Assembly (NCBI GenBank): GCA_940337035.1
Contig: OW679202.1
Span: 49,927,763 to 49,991,762, forward strand
DNA from: Agriotes lineatus
Lineage: Eukaryota; Arthropoda; Insecta; Coleoptera; Elateridae
Reading direction: 5' to 3'
Length of the DNA stretch: 64,000 nucleotides
Position 1 is the first letter of the stretch. Every line of letters begins with the position of its first letter. Below the pieces are notes generated by a model. That model saw nothing but the letters and a program-made list of their open reading frames with translations, ran no database searches and was not told where the DNA came from. Both the position numbers and the translations under genes were made by a program. Shown here piece after piece: positions 12,254 to 24,799 of this stretch.

Positions 12254-15200
12254 TATAATATTTATTTTCTATGAACTTCATTTATTTGAAGTAACTTTTA
12301 CGAGCAATTATTACTCTCCCTTTTTCTTGTACATTGCTGAAATTCATGTTGGTAGAGATTATAGCTTTATTCATTTATTTTAAATAAAAATCGGCCCCAA
12401 CATACCTTAAGTAGAATCCTCCATAAAAATGGTATTTATAAAATGTCTCAAGAACTAGATAGTACTGGTGCAATATTGCAATTTGCACTTGAACATGAGC
12501 CTAATCGGTTAACAAGTTCTTTAATAATATCTCTAGTTTTCTCATTAACTCGAAATTCGTTAACCCTCTCTGAATGCTTACAACTGATCAAATTATGATA
12601 AACTTGAGTCAATATCATTCAGTTAATTCTATTTATTTACTTCAATTATTATGTAGAAACTGAGATAAATGATATGATGGGAATTCTAAAACCTACTATA
12701 GGGATAACACCATGATTAATTTTGACTGCAACTGTTAAAACAAATTAGGTGTTAATTAATAGTATCTGGAATCTTTTGTAGCGTGATATAGCAAAATACA
12801 ATGGCATAATGCAAATATTTTATCAAAATCGATGTCAGCTGGACGTAAAATTAAAGAAACCACGAATGATTTACTTAACAAGGATAAACGCGTTTCGTCG
12901 TTCACGGTAGTTCAGTTAAAAGTTGGCTGTCGATTCTTAAAGTTCAGATCAAGTAGGTAGTCGGCTGTCAGTTTCAAGCAATTTACTGGACTTTGGTGGC
13001 TTTCGGTTGTTTTCCTTGTTTATTTTAATGTTAATTGTTAATTCGTTAATAAAGAGGACATAATTTAATATTTTTAATTTTTAGTGTGGTGAAATATCCA
13101 ATAACATCATGATTGTTAAATGAGTTGTACTTATTTTGCATTAGTCATTTAAACGACAATGACTATGAAATTGATTTTTCTATTTGAATTGCTATTGATA
13201 CTCATACGGTGAACTTCTAATGTAAAAATAATTAAGTGGAATTTGCTTCAATGCAACAATATTTCCAAAACATTTTACTGAATACGTTTACGTAGAGCGC
13301 GCCGGCAACACTAAGCTGTTCTACTGTTATACAAAATAACCAAGTAAACAATGCTAAGAACTTGTATGCTGACTGTAAATACTCAAATGCAAACGTCAGT
13401 TTGAAGAAAATGGATTATGAAAATTTAATTTTTTATATACTTTTTAAGAAGTACACTAATGCGAAATTATTGTAAAAGTTTTGTGGAACTGCCTAGACTG
13501 TGAACGTAAACAAAATAAAGTTTCAGAAATTGTAGTAATTTGCTGCAAAATAATTTAAAATTAACTTCAAATTCAAAATAGTTTGATAATATCTAGGTTC
13601 ATTTATAATGGCGGTGGCTTCACTAGTTCTCGAAAAATGTACTTTAAATGTACTTCTATTGCAAAGTATCTAAGATGTTATTTTTTATTATACAAGCTTA
13701 ACGTAAGCTTTTAATGGATTGTTTTGAAAGTATTTTGAACTGATATATTAAAGCTCAGCCTCAATTTCTATATTGGTAAATATTATCTATTCCGTTATGT
13801 GCAAGCTTTTCAAGTTTTTAAAACATTAAAATTTTTCTATTATATGTGAACATGCTATGTTTGGAAATTTATTGCATCGCTAACAGGACTGCACTCGCTT
13901 GTTTTACCCTCTTTTTAGCAATTGATCTACTTGCTGAATGAAAGCAGGGCGACCAAGCTTCGGTCGCAGTAACCCTAGTTTGCCTACAATGTCGTCTTTT
14001 AATTTAGTAACTGCAAGGGTGGATGGGGTGTTAAATCGTCGGTATTGAATAACAGACAGTCCGATTTTTAATACAATTTCGAGAAAACTGGGGAAATTGC
14101 TGTATCAACGCATTCTTTCCTTTGATAAGCTGTAACTGAACTAATTAGTTCTCAATATGAAGAACGCGAATAGGATACAGAACGAAAGAGGTGAGGTGCA
14201 ACTTTTTTTAATTTCAAAGGAGTAAATTGCTTCTTCCAGTCGAACTTATAAAAAAAGTAATATCGTTAAGGTTGTCGGTTTCTGAGAGCATAAGCTTTCA
14301 TAAGGGAGACACACGCTCCTAAATAATATAGCAAGTCGCAGCAAGGGGCATTTTATGAAGATATTAATTTTCAAATTGTCAAGTAGTGTTACCGTTATTA
14401 TACTTACAAAGTAATAACTGGCTGTAAGATTACGAAAAGGCTGTAAGAGCGGCCCAAATTAATTAATTAAATCTGTTATAAACACTAAGTGGGTCGTCAG
14501 CGTTAAGAAGCACATTTTAGATTTGTAATTCCACAACACTTGCAAGATATTGTCTGTTCCAGCGAAAGCGCCGGGGATTATGGAACTTTAAATAAAGAAT
14601 TAGAGAAAGCACGTAAGATTGTAGGCAATTAGTGAAGGTATTTCTGCGTTGAAATGCCCGTTGTGACAATGCAGTCAAATAATTTGAAATTTCTACGGAG
14701 ATTATTAAATATTAAAGTATATTTTGCTTCAGTGGCTTTAATTCTGCAATTTTAATGATTCTCCCAATTAGATCAATTAAAACTATTTCCTCGAACAGGT
14801 AGAATGCATTGAAATGTATTTCTAAAAACAAATTTCTTTTAGCTCATTTAATAAAAAAAATCCCAGTGACTGTAAATTTAAAATCGTTAATGGAAAATAT
14901 TTTCAGTATAATCTACAGACAATGTTTAATATTGATTTGTAAGTACACTATAAAGTGTTACAAGTTTCACTTGACACTCTTGTCGGTATTAGTCATAAAT
15001 AATATAAGAAATATATATAATAATTATTCTTTTATTCATTTTTAACAAAACATTCGAACTGTAAATATTCTGAGCTAACATTCCATTTTATAATAAAAAA
15101 GCATTTAATTAATAGACACCAATGGAAATCAGTAGTAAATAAATATTAGAGTACCAACGACTTAGATGTACACATTTAAATTACTTTGCAATTGAATTAT

Positions 15201-15595
15201 GAGACAATTTTCCCTGAGATCAATGTTTGAACCGTCAATAGTACAGATATATACACTTATTTAAATTGTTATTACTTTTCTATTACAATTTTTTATTTAT
15301 TGTCCTTTAGAACTGCTTGGATGCCTAAGTTATTTATATACTCGTCCTTAAGTAGGAGTTCGTCTAAGCTAAAGCTGCTTTTATAAAAAACAAAATGTAG
15401 GAAGTCCACATTTTTATTCAAGTGAGATATTCAAAAATACAAAGTATTTTAAAAACACGTAGTTTAACTTAGGATTTATGACGAGTTTCACCTACGCTGT
15501 CTTGATATGTTTTATATTATTTTAAGAAACAGGAAAAATTTACTGTGCTTTTCGTGCCATTTCTTAGAAACTGATAGTTTTTCTCCTAACAAATT
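12254..15595. other. Long AT-rich stretch, nothing recognised
   Basis: No gene, RNA or convincing mobile-element fragment was seen. Short open frames are uninformative. Confidence 0.35.
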
Positions 15596-15599
15596 ATAC

Positions 15600-17575
15600 A
15601 CGAAGCAACAATTTTTTAATTTATTTATTTCGTTTTAAACGGACCTAAGTCCTTATACAACAAATTATACCAAAAAAAAGCAAAATCAAATACCGAGTGG
15701 AAACATGTGTATTGCTCGCTCAATGAAACTCAAAAACATTTTTACTCACTATGTCACAAAAGTTATTTGCTTTTTGATCCAGAACAGCACAAGAGAGATC
15801 ATTGCACCGTATACACATGCCACTCAATGGATTATTAGAGGTATATGACAAGGTATAAGTAAGCAAAGTAAAGATATTTGAACTTCTTGAAGATCTAGTT
15901 GGAACTCTGAAATTCAATCGTCCCAAAAGACGTGGGCAATCTACTAGTTCATTTACTAGTTTAAAGAGAAAAAGCAAATCCTGATATTATCGAAGGGATT
16001 CTAATGTTGGAATATTTAATGCTTTTGATATCTCACTATAATCATGATTAATAACCGAATCACTCAATCCTAAGCGAACTGCAGCAATTCTAAAGAATTT
16101 ATGTTGGACTGTCTCCAACTTATCGATGTGTACTCTAAACTTTGGGGACCAGACAACAGAACCAAACATCAGGATAGGTCGCACAATCATAAGATATAGA
16201 GATCTTAAGGTGATAACCGATTTAAATTCAAAACAGGTCGTTCTAACAACGCCAAGAAGTTGGTTAGCCTTATTAACTGTGAGCTCTATATGTTCAGAGA
16301 AGGACATTTTTGAGTCAAACGTAATGCCAAGGTCGCGAATCGACTTAACTCCGGTAAGAGAATCCGAGTTAATTTTGTAGTCAAAGATGAAGGGAACTTT
16401 ACCACGAGAAAAAATGTTTTTTGCATTTACGTATATTAAGGTTTAGATCATTAAGTGTACACCAATGTGCAAACCTGTCGAAGGCTATTTGCAATGCCTG
16501 GCAATCGTCTTCATTGTTTATACCTCTGAAAATCTTGCAGTCGTCCGCGAAGAGCAGGAATTCCACGTCATCTAATACTAAGTGCAAGTCGTTAATGAAA
16601 ATTAGGAACAGTAGAGGTCCCAAATGGGATCCCTGAGGTGCTCCGGAGAGCACAGCAAAACTATCTGATGTTGTATTAGAGACCTTAACCAGTTGAGTTC
16701 TATTAGTTAAGTAATTTTCAAACCAGGTCAAGAAATTTCCCGATATACCAAAAGATCGCAACTTAGCCAATAACAGGGAATGATTTACGGAATTAAAAGC
16801 CTTACTGAAATCGGTATAGATGGTGTCGACTTGGCATTTATCTTGAAGTGAGTCAAGGATAAACTGAGTATATAAAGTTAAGTTTGTTTCTATGTTTCTT
16901 CTACTCATAAATCCAAATCCAAATTGTCGATGTGAAAGATATGGAAAGATTACTGCTTTTAATTTATTGATAATTAGTGACTCAAATAGTTTAGGAATAA
17001 TACTTAAGATTGAAATGGGGCGGTAATTGACAACATTGTTTTTATCTCCTGACTCCAAAACGGGAGTTATGAAAGAAGACTTCCATTCCTGAGGAAAAGA
17101 GTCCTCAGAAATGGACTTGTCAAATACAATTTTTAGTAATTGCGCAATGATAAATTTCGAATTTTTCAAAAACATCGGTGGTATACCATCTGGGTCAGGA
17201 CTGGTTCCTATATTAAGTCAATCAATTTTCTTCTGACGTCTGATAGAGAGCTCACCGTTAGGTCGGTTGTTAGAAGTCTTGTAAAAACTAGAGAAGTAAT
17301 TAGCAAATGCATTAGAGATCGAGAGAGCATTACTGTAAATTTCGCCATTATAGCTCATAACATTCTGCAGCGAGTTATTCCTATTTTTAGAATGAATATA
17401 CTTCCAAAAATTTTTTGAACACGATGTAACAAACTCTTGTATATTATCATTGTGCTCCTCAAAATCTCGTTTTACTAGTAGTCTACAGTTACGCCTAAGA
17501 TTAGAGAATAAGGTATAGTAGAGAGGAGAGCCGAATTTTTTAAATAATAAGTGAGCTTCTTTTTTTCGGGAAATA
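15600..17575 (-). mobile_element. Jockey/CR1-like LINE, reverse transcriptase with 3' end
   Basis: On the minus strand the element reads from about 17,575 to 15,600. The longest intact piece (17,175-16,399, 258 codons) is a non-LTR RT: PQEWKSSFITPVLESGDK, NVVNYRPISILSIIPKLFE, HRQFGFGFMSRRNIETN, DTIYTDFSKAFNSVNHSLL, SGAPQGSHLGPLLFLIFIND and the catalytic FLLFADDCKIF. Downstream frames give RDLGITFDSKMSF, VRPILMFGSVVWSPKF (16,307-15,987) and the C-terminal NFRVPTRSSRSSNIFTLLTY (15,977-15,720). Upstream frames (17,575-17,200) give NFWKYIHSKNRNNSLQNV. The 3' end has an AAATAAATAAAT-like tail (on the minus strand near 15,632-15,610). Frameshifts and a stop just before 17,175 make it inactive. The endonuclease domain is absent, which suggests 5' truncation. 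Confidence 0.85.
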
Positions 17576-17579
17576 GAAT

Positions 17580-18040
17580 TTCACATTTTTAGAATCAAAG
17601 TGCTTATTTTGCAGAAGCTAAATGTTTTACAATAAAATGATAAAACTAGGTATATAATACTAACTTAGAATTGAATACGTACGACGCTACTTCTTATAGT
17701 TGAATTGAAAACGCTATTAAGGTTGTTGATTAAACATCTGAATTGGTAGATCTTTGTTAAGTACAAGAGGAAGGGTTGTATTTTTACGTTAAGGACTAAA
17801 TGATTTAGACAGTTACTAGTTTTTTGAGCTTTGCTATAACGGTGTAACACATAACACCACGAAAAAGAAACAAGGTCTTCTGTTCCGTTTTAGGATCAAC
17901 TTATTTCCCCAACCACTTAAAGCAGCTTTTGCTATAGGTCCTTATGTTTTTATTTTCCTTAAAACTTTCAGCCTTTGAACAATAAAATTTTGTTGTGGTT
18001 TTAATTATGCATTAAAAAAAGAATAAAATGCCTATAGAAA
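17580..18040. other. AT-rich spacer, nothing recognised
   Basis: No gene or clear repeat was seen between the two LINE relics. Confidence 0.35.
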
Positions 18041-18044
18041 CAGA

Positions 18045-19905
18045 ATGGCATCCCATGATGAACCAAGAAATAACAATTGCCCTGGAAAGGAAACACATGC
18101 TTATTTAATTTTTAAAGAAAATCGAGTAGAACAAGCAGAAGCCTATTATAAAAACAAACGAGCCATCGCAAAGTCTTCAACAAGAAAATATCGCATTGAT
18201 AGTTCGAATCGGTTCATAAGCAACGTAGAAAACGATGTATGCGGAAGGCAAGATTTTACAGACAACTTAATAAAAACTTTGAACAGCACAATTAAGGAAC
18301 AATATAATATTGTGGAGGAACAACTGTAAGATATTACGGCCAAGCAATGAAATCCAAAGTTCAAAAAAGCTTTATTATTTGCCTATTAGATCCATCCATG
18401 TTCCGGGGCTTCATATTAGGTACTTTAGTGATTAATTTCAGATTTTTACGAATTTGGAGTACTGGTCCAAAGCTCAACCCTCAACCTGAAGTACCAGGGT
18501 ATCTCTAAACTTAGTCGTGTTCTTCTCCTTCATCTTTACTGAGAAGGGCGACCCTACCAGAAACCTAAGCTAAGGTCAGCATCGCTCTCGAGATCATTAG
18601 AACAGACAAGCCTCCTCACCCGGCAAAACATGCCTTCGTCAAGGTGAAGATACCATCTGAGGAGGTGTTCAAGAAAAAGATATACACCCAATTACAGAGA
18701 AAAAATTAAATTCAAACATGATACTGCAAAGATAAAGTTAAAACCAACCAAAGTATAAACAAAAGCATAACAAGAACTTAAAATGATAAAATTGTTAAAC
18801 TAAACATTAATATAAATAAACAAGAACTAAAAAATATAAAAATGAAGACAGTTCCAATCATAAAACTAACTTCTAAAATCCTTGATAATTTGTAAACTTG
18901 TTATGTAATAGCATTTTAAATTAGACGAAAATAAATCAAGGTGTTCATATATTGCGTTGGAGTGTCGTGTTAGTTTACGCAATGGCGAAAGTATCAGACT
19001 AAAAGTTCTCCTGTATAGATAATGATCTACAACTGTCTTTACCATGAACCAGATTATTCAAAAACTGAAGGAATGCAAAATGATTAGAATTGCTGAGAAA
19101 ACAAAAGATGTTACGGTAGAAAAACCTAAAATAAAACAAAGAAAAAGAGTTTTAAAAAAACTATAAAGTTAAATTGATAGGGCTGTATAAGAAGCAGAAA
19201 ATATTGAAACTATATGGACAAAATATTTCAGTAAATTGCTAAAGGTGGAAGAACAAAACAAAAATGCAAAAGAAGATAACTAACTAGCCTAGAATAACAG
19301 AAGAAGATCAAATAGAGGCATCCAACTACTAAAAACTAAAGACGCCACAAAGTGGGAGGTAACTATAACATTACTTAAATATCTGGGCAAATTACTGCAT
19401 GGTTCCATACACATGCTAATACTGGAATATTAGAAGAAAATAGTCATAATACCTATACACAAGGAAAAAGGTAGAGAAATATGCGCTAACTATAGCGATA
19501 TCTCTTTTCTAAGTACCACTTATACAACGTTAGCCAAAATTATCAAAAATACACTACAAATATTGTTGAAAATAATTTTAGTTGACTATAAGCACTGATT
19601 AAAACCCAGAAGATATACAGTAGATACAAATCAAATTATGTACCAAGTAACTGTAAAAGCATAAAAATATAATATTGAATTGCACCTACTGTTTATAGAC
19701 TTTAGAGGCAATAAATAAAACGAAGAAAAGTGATGAAAGAAATAAAAAAATAAGAATCCCTACAAAACTGATCCGTCTGATTGACCTAACCCTTACAGAA
19801 ATGGCAACAAAGGTGAGCTAAGACATGGAAAAGCAACAAATACCTTCAAATTTAACATAGGAGTAAAACAAGAAATTCCAGCCTTATCTGCGTAGCGATT
19901 GTAAC
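18045..19905 (+). mobile_element. LINE relic (RTE-like), heavily decayed
   Basis: The 94-codon frame at 18,045-18,329 contains ENRVEQAEAYYKNKRAIAKS, like the basic linker between endonuclease and RT in LINEs. From about 19,200 come YFSKLLKVEEQNKNAKED, an EEDQIEASN block, KIVIIPIHKEKGREICANYS (the usual ..IPIHKKG....C.NYR.IS), TLAKIIKNTLQILLK, YTVDTNQIMYQVTVK and LLFIDFRGNK, then PTKLIRLIDLTLTEM. Stops interrupt every frame. The catalytic FADD region is missing, so the copy is truncated near 19,900. The middle part (18,400-18,950) has no recognisable coding and may be another insertion. Confidence 0.65.
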
Positions 19906-20299
19906 CGCATCGATTTGTTGTACTGCGCCATCCAGGCTTATTGCAATAAGTGCGGTGCGCGTCTATTTAACAAAACGGTCTTATTGTTGAAACGTTTCGC
20001 CTCTTTTGTGACATTATCCTGTATCTGTTGAGTCCCCAGGTAAAACCTGACCTATATGACAATTATTACTTCCATCTATTTCAAAATTAATGCAAAAATA
20101 AACAAAACTTAATTTTTTTAAGATGCTTACTCTGTATATATTTGTCTGAAATTTTCTCAGTTTCATACCAGGTAAACATATAATGTGCATGCAAAATATC
20201 GTCATTCTACAACAAATAGTTTTTGAGTTATACCGCCAACAGACAGACCGACAGACCGAATTGAGAAAACTTGTTTTTCGTCATCTAGAAACTCTGAAA

Positions 20300-21050
20300 C
20301 GAGGGAAGTAAAAACAGATAGGTAATAGTATGAAACAATTTTAAAATATAGGCAGCCAAGCAAGACAATTTTATAAACTTTTTATTTTCACATCCTTGAT
20401 CTGATTAGAATCTGTATTAATAGACAATAAGTAACAGTGTCGACAGTGAGCGAGTAATTGACATAGTAGCGACTTCCCCATTGGCAAGTTCTTTGTGGAA
20501 AATCTAGAGGGTCGTTCACTTGGGTCTCTTCACCTTGAGAGCTATAAAAAGAAAGCCTTTAACCAGGGTGTTCCGATCATTCCTTAGGTGGTGTAACTAT
20601 CTTTCATTCAGGGAGGCGATTTCTTCTTTGGCAGTGGCGATAGATAACATAGTTTGGTATACAAGTTGATTATAAATTAAGGGCCAATTAAATTTCTACA
20701 TTGTTATAATTTATAATAGATTGAAAAAAAATTATATAAGAAAGTTATACCATTTTATGTGACAAATATTTTAAGGAAACGAACCAAACTAACCGACTAC
20801 CGTTTCAACCAAAAGTTTAATTTTTTTATTTTTCTTATGGGTTACCTTATATTTTTTAAATTAATTTGATAGCTTAGGATATTATTTTTTTTAAACTATT
20901 AACCTGCTATAGGTCTGGGGCTAATAATTCATGAGTTATTAAAGTTTAAAGTTGTGTAACCAATAGCAGTTTGAGCTAAATACATTCTTAAGATGCTACG
21001 AAAAAATAAGGACCACCAAATAAACATATAATTTATGTTAATCTTAAAAT
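20300..21050. other. Possible LTR-like or promoter-like patch in AT-rich DNA
   Basis: At about 20,535-20,600 a CTATAAAAAG box is followed by less AT-rich sequence, which could be a decayed LTR or a promoter. I see no matching partner repeat and no attached gene. Confidence 0.2.
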
Positions 21051-21059
21051 TTCACATTA

Positions 21060-21350
21060 GTTTGTAGTGTGTGGATTTTCGTTGAAAAGCGCCAACCCAA
21101 TATCTCTACTAGGAAATTACATATTTCTATTTTGCCTACGTTTAGGATTTCCTGGATTTGTAGGAAAACTTCCGTAAGTTGGCAATTTCATTTCCAGTTT
21201 AGCAAATGTACGAGGATGCGGCTGTCGGTTATTTGGGTAACAATTTCGATATATTTCAGCGGCTCGTTGAGAATTTTTCTGACACAATTTTTCTGATACT
21301 TCCAGCATATTCACACGTTCTTGATTTGAAAACAGATGTAACAGATCAGT
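21060..21350 (-). pseudogene. DUF4817-type transposase amino-terminal fragment
   Basis: The minus strand reads FSNQERVNMLEVSEKLCQKN followed by SQRAAEIYRNCYPNNRQPHP and RTFAKLEMKLPTYGSF. This matches the pattern of the DUF4817 helix-turn-helix region at the start of a Tc1/mariner-like transposase family common in insects (EC..N...A...Y...YP.RR.P....F..L...L...GSF). Only this domain is present. Related pieces occur at 28.5-28.9 kb and in the element at 52-54 kb. Confidence 0.65.
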
Positions 21351-21434
21351 TCACCACAACCGTATTTTGACAAATACCGAGCATTTGTTTTTCTTCTACT
21401 GAAGCAAGTATTACTACTTATTTTGTCTTATATA

Positions 21435-21814
21435 CAATCGAACCCCCATTCAGTGAACTGTTGATGTTCAAATTCTATATAATGATATTTCTCTACCAAA
21501 ATTTTACCCAAATACCCGAGTACTTTTCGAGCAGATTTTCTTAGAATTATCTACCTGTCTATACCTTTACCGCTACTAAATTGTTAAGCGGACTATAGAA
21601 TTTCTTATAAGTTTCTACAGTACAGGCTTTCACTAATGTTACTAAGAATTCCCTCCATATAAATGCATAAATTGTTAAGCGAATTATATGATTTTTTAGG
21701 GGTTTTTAAAAGCATTCTAAATTTTTGAAATATAAATTCTATATAGTGGAGTTTCTATTGTATAGTGATGTTTTTGTGGGGATTTTTGAACATCACTATA
21801 TGGGAGTTCGACTG
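21435..21814. mobile_element. pogo-like MITE, TA target
   Basis: The left end starts CAATCGAACCCCCATTCAGTG and the right end is the reverse complement of CAGTCGAACTCCCATATAGTG, with TGTTCAAA continuing the match inward. TA flanks both ends (21,433-21,434 and 21,815-21,816). CAGTCGAAC is the usual terminus of pogo/Tigger elements. The 380-bp copy has no transposase; it contains two imperfect direct copies of an AAATTGTTAAGCG block. Confidence 0.7.
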
Positions 21815-22024
21815 TAGTTCATTCACGTTCTGTAGAACTTTCTTTAGAACTTCATCAATGTCCATCAGTCTGTTTTTGCTGCGTTTTTTCTCCTTTGTTA
21901 TGTTAATGATCAGTGAGTGTCCCAAACTATAAAATTGTAAGCACTTAGTACCAAAATTCTTTTCACAGATTCCCAGTAATTCAGCTGCTCTTCCTTATGC
22001 GCAGCATACATATGCAATACCATT

Positions 22025-22404
22025 TGTTAGGAATGAGTAGGTAATGATTTATATGGTTATATTTATTTGTTATTTATTTCACTAGAGTTATATACACACG
22101 GTCTATTTATATTACGCGCTTCGAGCTTGATGAGAACTAGATGAGAACTGCCCGCTATTCCCGCTCGCGAGTATTTATATCTCACGAATTGAGATTCTAG
22201 AAACGTCCAGACCTTAGTCGAAGCTCCCGACAAAGGCATGACGCATCGCCGTATTAGTCAGCAAGGCCGCTGACTTCACGCGCCTACAGCTGGCTCCAAG
22301 GTTGCTTCTCGAATGTGACCATCTGTCTGCACGCGTCGGGTGCATCAACCCCATTCGCTCTCGAACGCTGACTCATGCGTGGCTCCGCCCCCAAGATCGT
22401 TACA
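22025..22404 (-). mobile_element. Solo LTR
   Basis: On the minus strand the segment starts TGTAACGATCTTGGGGGCGG and ends CTCATTCCTAACA, i.e. TG...CA. It carries a TATA-type box (GATATAAATACTCGCGAGC), a GC-richer 5' half and an AATAAA-rich 3' half (GAAATAAATAACAAATAAA) before the end, the normal U3-R-U5 order. There is no second copy or gag-pol next to it. A clean target duplication is not visible (flanks CCATT and GTATT). Gypsy or Pao type cannot be told. Confidence 0.55.
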
Positions 22405-23545
22405 GTATTATGAATAACTGCAAATAAATGATTACACGAATTTAATATCTATTGTCAATTAACAACTATTCGAATTCAAACTACTGGTATGTAGTTCATT
22501 TTTATTTATAAAGCAATCTTTAAAATTTCTAAAAGTACAGTTGAATAAAAGTAACATTTCCTTCTATAAAATTGGGCGTTTTCATTGTTTAATTTTAAGT
22601 TAAGCCCTGGAAATGGAATCGCTATACAGGTAAAAACAACCGAAAACCTATTAAGGAATTATAAGATAAGAAGCATTTTCAGAGAACCTCTAGCCTACCG
22701 CCATCTTAAAAGCCCCCGTTTTTACTACGCCAGGTTTTGGCCGAAACGTTGAGTTATTTTACCTAAACTGACACATGTTCCAAACTTGAAAGTCGTTCGT
22801 TACATAATGACAATGGCGAGAAAGCCTTTAAAAACATAATGGCATTATTTATTTTACTGAAATGGGACAAGTCGCCGCTACCTCACTCCGCGCTCTACCA
22901 ACTTGCTGCTGTACCAGCTTATTGGCGTATCAACTCGCCGCTAACTTACTCGCCGCTGTACCAATTCGCCGCTGTACCAACTCACCTCTGTACCAACTCG
23001 CCGCTGTGTCAACTCGCCGCGGCGAATAATTACACTTGCACAAAGGGTATGTATTTGAATAAACGATAAACTTCAATTTAGACATTTATTGAATAATTAG
23101 TATAACTATTGATTTTTCATAATACCTAATGAAACAGAACCAATACTTGATTTATTCGAAGCTAATTATGCCGCCCCCCTTTATTCCCACATTAAATGTG
23201 GAATGTATATCAGCGTACTATAAACAGAACCTATCGAAGCAATAACCATGCTGAAGCTGCTCACTAACGATTACATATTGAATTAGGTATGAACAATCCT
23301 ACTATATGGAAATTCATCGATGATATTCGTAAAGTGCAGCATGGTAGAGATCTATATTATGAAGCTTGTGGCAGGACAGAAGTTTCTTACTAAGTTAAAA
23401 AAATCGCGATACCGATACAAGGGTACTGTCCTTAGTAAGAGAATTGAATTATTTACGAGGAATTGCCGATAGTTATGAAATGACACCATAATACTTATAA
23501 TATTGTGTACGTATTATAAAATTTATTTAGATAATTATGTAGTTA

Positions 23546-24546
23546 CACAGTGGGCCAAAACAAAAACGGTACAAAATTTAAATGCTTGTATTTTCGATTA
23601 TAATTAGCCAATTCAAATATTTCTTCTAACAGTTTGAAGAATAAAAAAATATTTAATTTGCACTAATACAACATTTCAGATCGATTTTATTTCACTTTAA
23701 TGAAGGCCATGCGTAAACGGGAGTTTTTAATAACGTCGCATCGCGTCGCTATAATGTGAAATTAAATCTGTAACAAAATTAGTAGGCAATGACTTTTGTT
23801 TGATTTGATCGGTTGCTTGGTCAACGTCACTTTATATCTATTATTTTAATTTTTGTTGTTGATTAAACGAGGCTTTGAAGAAAATGGTAAGCGTAATTGA
23901 GTGTTGGAGTCAGCTGCCTTAGAGACGAATTTCGATTAAGCGATGACCAAGACGATTGCAAGTGATTGTTGATAACATAAAAGTGTTGGGCATATTAACG
24001 CATATTTTTAAATAACACATTTAATAATTAGCGCCAGAGTGGCTCGGTGGTTAGAGCATTGGACTGCTGCGCGGAAGTCTGGAGTTCAAATCCCAGGTCG
24101 ATGCCTGGCGGGCGGCCTACCCAGTCGCTTTAAATAATTGGGGACCTGCGTTAGAAAGAATAAGGGGTAATAATGCGGTTGTCTAATGCGTGATGCTCAC
24201 CACATCACCACGTGTCATGAATTTGACACGCGACAGCCGGGTGTGAGAGCGAGGATACGGAAGCTCTGACCTTCCGCCTTGCAGGCCAAGCTCCTTCATG
24301 GGGTGTTAGTGCCTCACAATTATTATTATTTAATAATTATTTATATAATTTTTGTTATTAATGTTGTATTTTCTAAAGTTATAAGCAATACATTTTTCCA
24401 AAAAGAGCATCTATGGAAGTAAACGTGCTTCATTTCCGTCTATAAAAATTGAGCTTTTCGACAGTATAATCATAATTTAAAAAAATAACATGATTTACGA
24501 ATATAAGAGGCTACAAAATCTGTACCGACTATTATGGCCCACCGTG
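23546..24546. mobile_element. mariner-like MITE, TA target
   Basis: It starts CACAGTGGGCCAAAACAAAA and ends TTATGGCCCACCGTG. The inverted termini also share GGTACA...TTT. TA flanks both sides (23,544-23,545 and 24,547-24,548). About 300 bp of its length is a later SINE insertion, so the original element was about 690 bp. No transposase frame is present. Confidence 0.75.
24031..24327 (+). mobile_element. tRNA-derived SINE with 12-bp target duplication
   Basis: The head resembles a tRNA with an A box (TGGCTCGGTGGTTAGAGC, about 24,040) and a B box (GGAGTTCAAATCC, 24,081-24,093), the internal RNA polymerase III promoter. A non-tRNA body follows and the 3' end is an ATT-repeat tail. ATTTAATAATTA occurs exactly at 24,019-24,030 and at 24,328-24,339, a perfect 12-bp target duplication, which shows LINE-style retrotransposition. 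It is not a functional tRNA: the body extends about 220 bp past the tRNA-like part. Confidence 0.85.
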
Positions 24547-24799
24547 TATACTAATTATTCAATAAATGTCGAAATTCATCTTAGTTTATCGTGTATCCAA
24601 ATAACTACCTTTTTGTGCAAAGGCTTATAATATTAATTTTATTAAATAATTTCTGTGTATTGTAACATAAATTTCTATAGTTATAAGAACTCTTCAATAA
24701 ATATCTAAATTCATGTAAGTTTATCGTTTATCCAAATACCTACATTTTTGTCCAAGTGTAATTATTCGCAGCGGCGAGTTGCTACAGCGGCGACTCGGC

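Noticed and set aside
24031..24110. Possible functional tRNA gene
   Set aside because: A and B boxes are present, but the segment is the head of a 297-bp SINE with an ATT tail and a 12-bp target duplication.
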